Shown piece after piece: positions 15,774 to 18,190 of a stretch of 18,190 nt of DNA. The notes below the pieces were generated by a model. It saw only the letters and a list, made by a program, of their open reading frames with translations. It searched no databases and had not been told where the DNA came from. Both the position numbers and the translations under genes were made by a program. Source of the stretch: JAAZBG01 sp964390065 (GTDB lineage: Bacteria > Fibrobacterota > Chitinivibrionia > Chitinivibrionales > Chitinispirillaceae); contig CAYMGX010000080.1 in the NCBI GenBank assembly GCA_964390065.1, forward strand, positions 1 to 18,190. Reading direction: 5' to 3'. How positions within the stretch are numbered: the first letter of the stretch is position 1; each line of letters starts with the position of its first letter.

Positions 15774-15849
15774 TTTCCTTTTGTTAATTAATCTGGTTAT
15801 TTCAGCAACACTATTGACAATATAGGGATATGCTTTTAGATTTATCCAG

Positions 15850-15892
15850 CTCCCCCTCTACCGCTTGCGGAGAGGGGGCCGGGGGGGTGAGG
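15850..15892. repeat. GC-rich hairpin repeat, copy 2
   Basis: A 43-base near-identical copy of the unit at 10997-11038, with A for T at the bulge and one more G in the G-run. It lies 15 bases after the stop of the second propeller-like gene and upstream of the methyltransferase, the same position relative to a stop codon as copy 1. A terminator or RNA-end role is possible, but there is no T-run. Confidence 0.85.
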
Positions 15893-15906
15893 CCATGTTA
15901 CACTCA

Positions 15907-16770
15907 CTATTCTCTCGGGTAGAAATATAAATGACATGGATCATTCTTTTTCTTTTCCCCTATTGTAAAATACCCACTTCCATCAGCACTAAAACAGACT
16001 GCCTCACCCTGTGATTCCTTAACATAAGGCAACTTCTGAGGTTTTCTTCTGAGTGTTTTTTTAATGGAATCCTTTGGTTTTATCTTCCAATAAAGAATCT
16101 CATGGTAATTTTTCATGATAATCTCAGTACCGTCAGTACTGATATCTGCAGCAACAATCACGGACAGATCGAGTGTATCAAGATACTTCAGTGTTACCGT
16201 TCGCATCGTATCCTGAGGAAATGAAAGTCTGTAGATGCGGACATTCATCTCTCTTTTTGTCACAATATAACAATCACGTGTCAACGGATCAACCATCAGT
16301 GCTTCTGCATCGCGGTTCCCGTCGGCATACCTGAAACGAATTGTCTCAACATTTGAGATTGTATCAATGATAGAATTTCTTGATGAATCGATAAGCGGTT
16401 CCCTGAAACGATAAATCTTTTTTTCGTCATACCGGGCTCTATTATCTCCTGTTTCTGCCATGTAAACATACGATACTCCGCTATCGGGTCCGGGACCTAC
16501 TGCAATATCCTCCCAGTCTCGAGCCACAATACCCTTCAAATAAATAGTTCCGCACAGCCGGCCGTTTGTATTTAGTGCAAAAATGCGGCTTTTATCACCA
16601 CTGTCATTATGAACCCACAATATGCCTGCATTCAATCTGCTTGCAGCAATCCCTGATACCTCAACAATACCGGGTACATCAACAATACCGCAATCAACCC
16701 GGTTTCCAAACTTTCCGTAGATATCAATTGACAGAATAAAAATGAGTATACTCAAACGTAGCAGCAGCAT
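15907..16770 (-). CDS. Secreted beta-propeller-like protein, short paralog
   Basis: A 287-aa protein with a probable signal peptide (MLLLRLSILIFILSIDIYG). It belongs to a family I know only by its motifs: ILWVHNDSGDKSRIFALN, DWEDIAVGPGPDSG, YMAETGDNRARYD, AEALMVDPLTRD and a closing QGEAVCFSADGSGYFTIGE. These repeat units suggest a beta-propeller fold, and no catalytic function is established to my knowledge. It is clearly paralogous to the gene just upstream (16774-17820) along its whole length but ends soon after the last shared motif. Only three bases separate it from that gene's stop, with no strong ribosome site in the gap, so translation is probably coupled. Confidence 0.82.
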   Translation of the reverse strand: MLLLRLSILIFILSIDIYGKFGNRVDCGIVDVPGIVEVSGIAASRLNAGILWVHNDSGDKSRIFALNTNGRLCGTIYLKGIVARDWEDIAVGPGPDSGVSYVYMAETGDNRARYDEKKIYRFREPLIDSSRNSIIDTISNVETIRFRYADGNRDAEALMVDPLTRDCYIVTKREMNVRIYRLSFPQDTMRTVTLKYLDTLDLSVIVAADISTDGTEIIMKNYHEILYWKIKPKDSIKKTLRRKPQKLPYVKESQGEAVCFSADGSGYFTIGEKKKNDPCHLYFYPRE

Positions 16771-16773
16771 TCT

Positions 16774-17820
16774 TTAGTAGTATCTCCCTACAGCTTTGAG
16801 CATAGCACGGTTTGTGCGATTGCTGGCCGGGATATTCTTTCGTCCGCTCAGTAAATACGACATCGGCGCATCCCCTGCATTTATAAGTCCAACATTTCCA
16901 CCAGTAAGTCGGGAACTGGTTTGACCATTTCTGAATTTTGTAACCTTATTGATATTGCGCCCATAATAATAGAGATGACAATCGCTGTTTTTCTCTTCAC
17001 TTATTGTAAAATACCCGGAACCATTCCAATCCCAGGCCAATCCTTCACCCTGAGGTTCCTCTGTATAACTGATCGTGGATGGACTCCGTCTCATGGCCTC
17101 CTGAATCGTTTCATCTCCTATCCGTTTCCAGTAGTATACCTTTTTATAGGTCTTAATGATAATTTCACGCCCGTCCGCAGATATATCACCGGCAACGACC
17201 TCAGTCAGGTCAAGTGTGCCAACGCATTCCAGGGTATCAACCGATGTAAGCGGCTGTGGATATGCTGCTTTGTAAACAAGTTCCTTTTTCTCATTTTTTG
17301 TGATGACATAATAATCTTTTGTAAGCGGATCAATCATCAGCGCTTCTGCATTCCGTCTGCCATCAGGATAACAGAACTTAAGTACATCAACATATTCAAC
17401 AGTATCAATAACCTCATCCTGCGTCGTTGTTACATCGGGTTCTTCACAGCGATACACATACTTGACATCATACTCCAAATCATTATCACCAATGTTACCG
17501 ACATAGATATAACTTTTTTGGCTTTCGGGACCCGGTCCAACAGCAATATCCTCCCAGTCGCGGTCTTTTGCATTCTGAACGTAGTAGACACCAAGATGTT
17601 TTCCGTTTCCATTCATCGCAAAGAGCCGGTTTTTGTCTTTTGTATCATTATGCGTCCATATTACACCGGGATTTTTCTTGCTTGATGCAAGCCCGGATGC
17701 TTCCTTTATATCATTGTATTCGACTTTTCCTGAGTCAATCTGTGAACTGAACTGTGCGAATGAAACGGCTGCATAAGTTATTAAAAACAGTGATGACTGT
17801 GCAATTTTCCAAAAAACCAC
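16774..17820 (-). CDS. Secreted beta-propeller-like protein with C-terminal tail
   Basis: A 348-aa paralog of the following gene, with the same motifs: VIWTHNDTKDKNRLFAMN, DWEDIAVGPGPESQ, YVGNIGDNDLEYD, AEALMIDPLTKD and QGEGLAWDWNGSGYFTISE. It has an extra C-terminal region of roughly 60 residues with YLLSGRKNIPASNRTNR near the end. The LxGRK pattern loosely recalls C-terminal sorting tails of FCB-group secreted proteins, but the match is weak. I chose GTG at 17820 because AGGAG stands five bases upstream and the product then begins with a good signal peptide (MVFWKIAQSSLFLITYAAVSFA); a GTG at 17847 would add nine residues. Function unknown; likely periplasmic or surface. Confidence 0.82.
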   Translation of the reverse strand: MVFWKIAQSSLFLITYAAVSFAQFSSQIDSGKVEYNDIKEASGLASSKKNPGVIWTHNDTKDKNRLFAMNGNGKHLGVYYVQNAKDRDWEDIAVGPGPESQKSYIYVGNIGDNDLEYDVKYVYRCEEPDVTTTQDEVIDTVEYVDVLKFCYPDGRRNAEALMIDPLTKDYYVITKNEKKELVYKAAYPQPLTSVDTLECVGTLDLTEVVAGDISADGREIIIKTYKKVYYWKRIGDETIQEAMRRSPSTISYTEEPQGEGLAWDWNGSGYFTISEEKNSDCHLYYYGRNINKVTKFRNGQTSSRLTGGNVGLINAGDAPMSYLLSGRKNIPASNRTNRAMLKAVGRYY

Positions 17821-17857
17821 ATCTACTCCTGACCAGAATGTATACACTCATATATTA

Positions 17858-17872
17858 TACAGTAATACTGTA
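17858..17872. promoter_or_regulatory. Perfect palindrome in the divergent promoter region
   Basis: TACAGTA-A-TACTGTA is a perfect inverted repeat of seven bases per arm with a one-base centre. On the minus strand it overlaps a TATAAT (part of CTGTATAATATATG) that could be the -10 of the propeller operon. An operator is possible; no regulator is encoded nearby. Confidence 0.35.
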
Positions 17873-18005
17873 ATATAAGTATATTTTATTGAAAAACACA
17901 TGATTTTATGGAACATACCACAGATCAATAAGCGCTGCAGAAACAATAAAATATCCATCTGTCCGAAATTATGATTTTACTTAAATCAGTACAGGAACCA
18001 TACAC

Positions 18006-18190
18006 ATGATCATCGCTCACGGACCAGCCGGGTACCTCTTAACAAAAGCTTTTACAACTACAGTACTTCGTAATTCAATAGGTACAATCAATAATACACT
18101 ACGTTATAACCTCTTGATTTTAGCTGGAATTATCGGCGGAATCATGCCTGATTTCGATTTTGTGTATCACATTTTTATTGATTCCGACCG
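18006..18190 (+). CDS. YdjM/DUF457-type membrane protein, 5' part
   Basis: The reading frame is open from the ATG to the window edge (61 codons). The product starts MIIAHGPAGYLLTKAF and continues through a hydrophobic stretch LLILAGIIGGIMPDFDFVYH. The early histidine and the G-x-x-P-D-x-D segment after a membrane helix are typical of the YdjM/YbcI (DUF457) family of inner-membrane putative metal-dependent hydrolases, where H and D residues are thought to bind metal. A weak AGGA lies nine bases upstream. It is divergent from the propeller operon. The 3' end is outside the window. Confidence 0.7.
   Translation, partial: MIIAHGPAGYLLTKAFTTTVLRNSIGTINNTLRYNLLILAGIIGGIMPDFDFVYHIFIDSD

Noticed and set aside
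15812..15840. Plus-strand TTGACA-17-TAGATT promoter upstream of the GC-rich repeat
   Set aside because: It points antisense into the propeller genes with no plus-strand gene behind it; a chance match is likely in this AT-rich spacer.
17845..17872. LexA-like box near the propeller and YdjM-type genes (CTG-N10-GAG)
   Set aside because: The last triplet is GAG, not CAG, and the match overlaps an AT-rich promoter; E. coli ydjM is SOS-controlled, but that alone is too little to support a box here.

Overview
The window is a piece of bacterial chromosome with AT-rich to moderate base composition by eye. Genes are tightly packed, most have Shine-Dalgarno sites, and some start with GTG or TTG. QueF, a THUMP rRNA/tRNA methyltransferase, a GGDEF protein with an intact I-site and secreted propeller-like proteins fit a free-living, probably Gram-negative bacterium. 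The GxxExxY and S23 four-helix-bundle genes with their palindromic spacers recall the Bacteroidota/Fibrobacterota/Spirochaete-type genomes, but I cannot place the organism firmly.

Left part (19-10543, all minus strand): a seven-gene defence operon built around a Type III restriction-modification system. In transcription order it holds: an SNF2-type helicase with a degenerate N-terminal PLD-like domain; an S23-type four-helix-bundle protein; a DUF4391 protein; a GxxExxY (PD-(D/E)xK-like) protein; the Type III Mod methyltransferase; a shortened RhuM-like protein; and the Type III Res helicase-nuclease. ATGA overlaps join S23 to DUF4391, mod to rhuM, and rhuM to res. The core helicase-DUF4391-Mod-Res appears to have been invaded twice by small 'ORF plus palindrome' cassettes, the S23 gene and the GxxExxY gene. 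Their flanking repeats now supply stop codons, start regions and terminal residues of neighbouring proteins. A fourth copy of the GxxExxY-associated palindrome family lies in frame inside mod. This combination is the most unusual thing in the window.

Middle (10544-11044): a non-coding stretch of about 500 bases with a GC-rich hairpin repeat and a G9 tract. It separates the defence operon from ordinary genes.

Right part (11045-18190): a two-gene minus-strand operon of a THUMP RNA methyltransferase and a GGQ release-factor-like protein; a plus-strand queF gene followed by an unrecognised small gene, the pair flanked by inverted GTGACNN heptad repeats; a membrane diguanylate cyclase; a class I SAM methyltransferase with a TTG start; a second copy of the GC-rich hairpin repeat; two tandem secreted propeller-like paralogs; and the 5' end of a YdjM/DUF457-type membrane protein that runs off the window.
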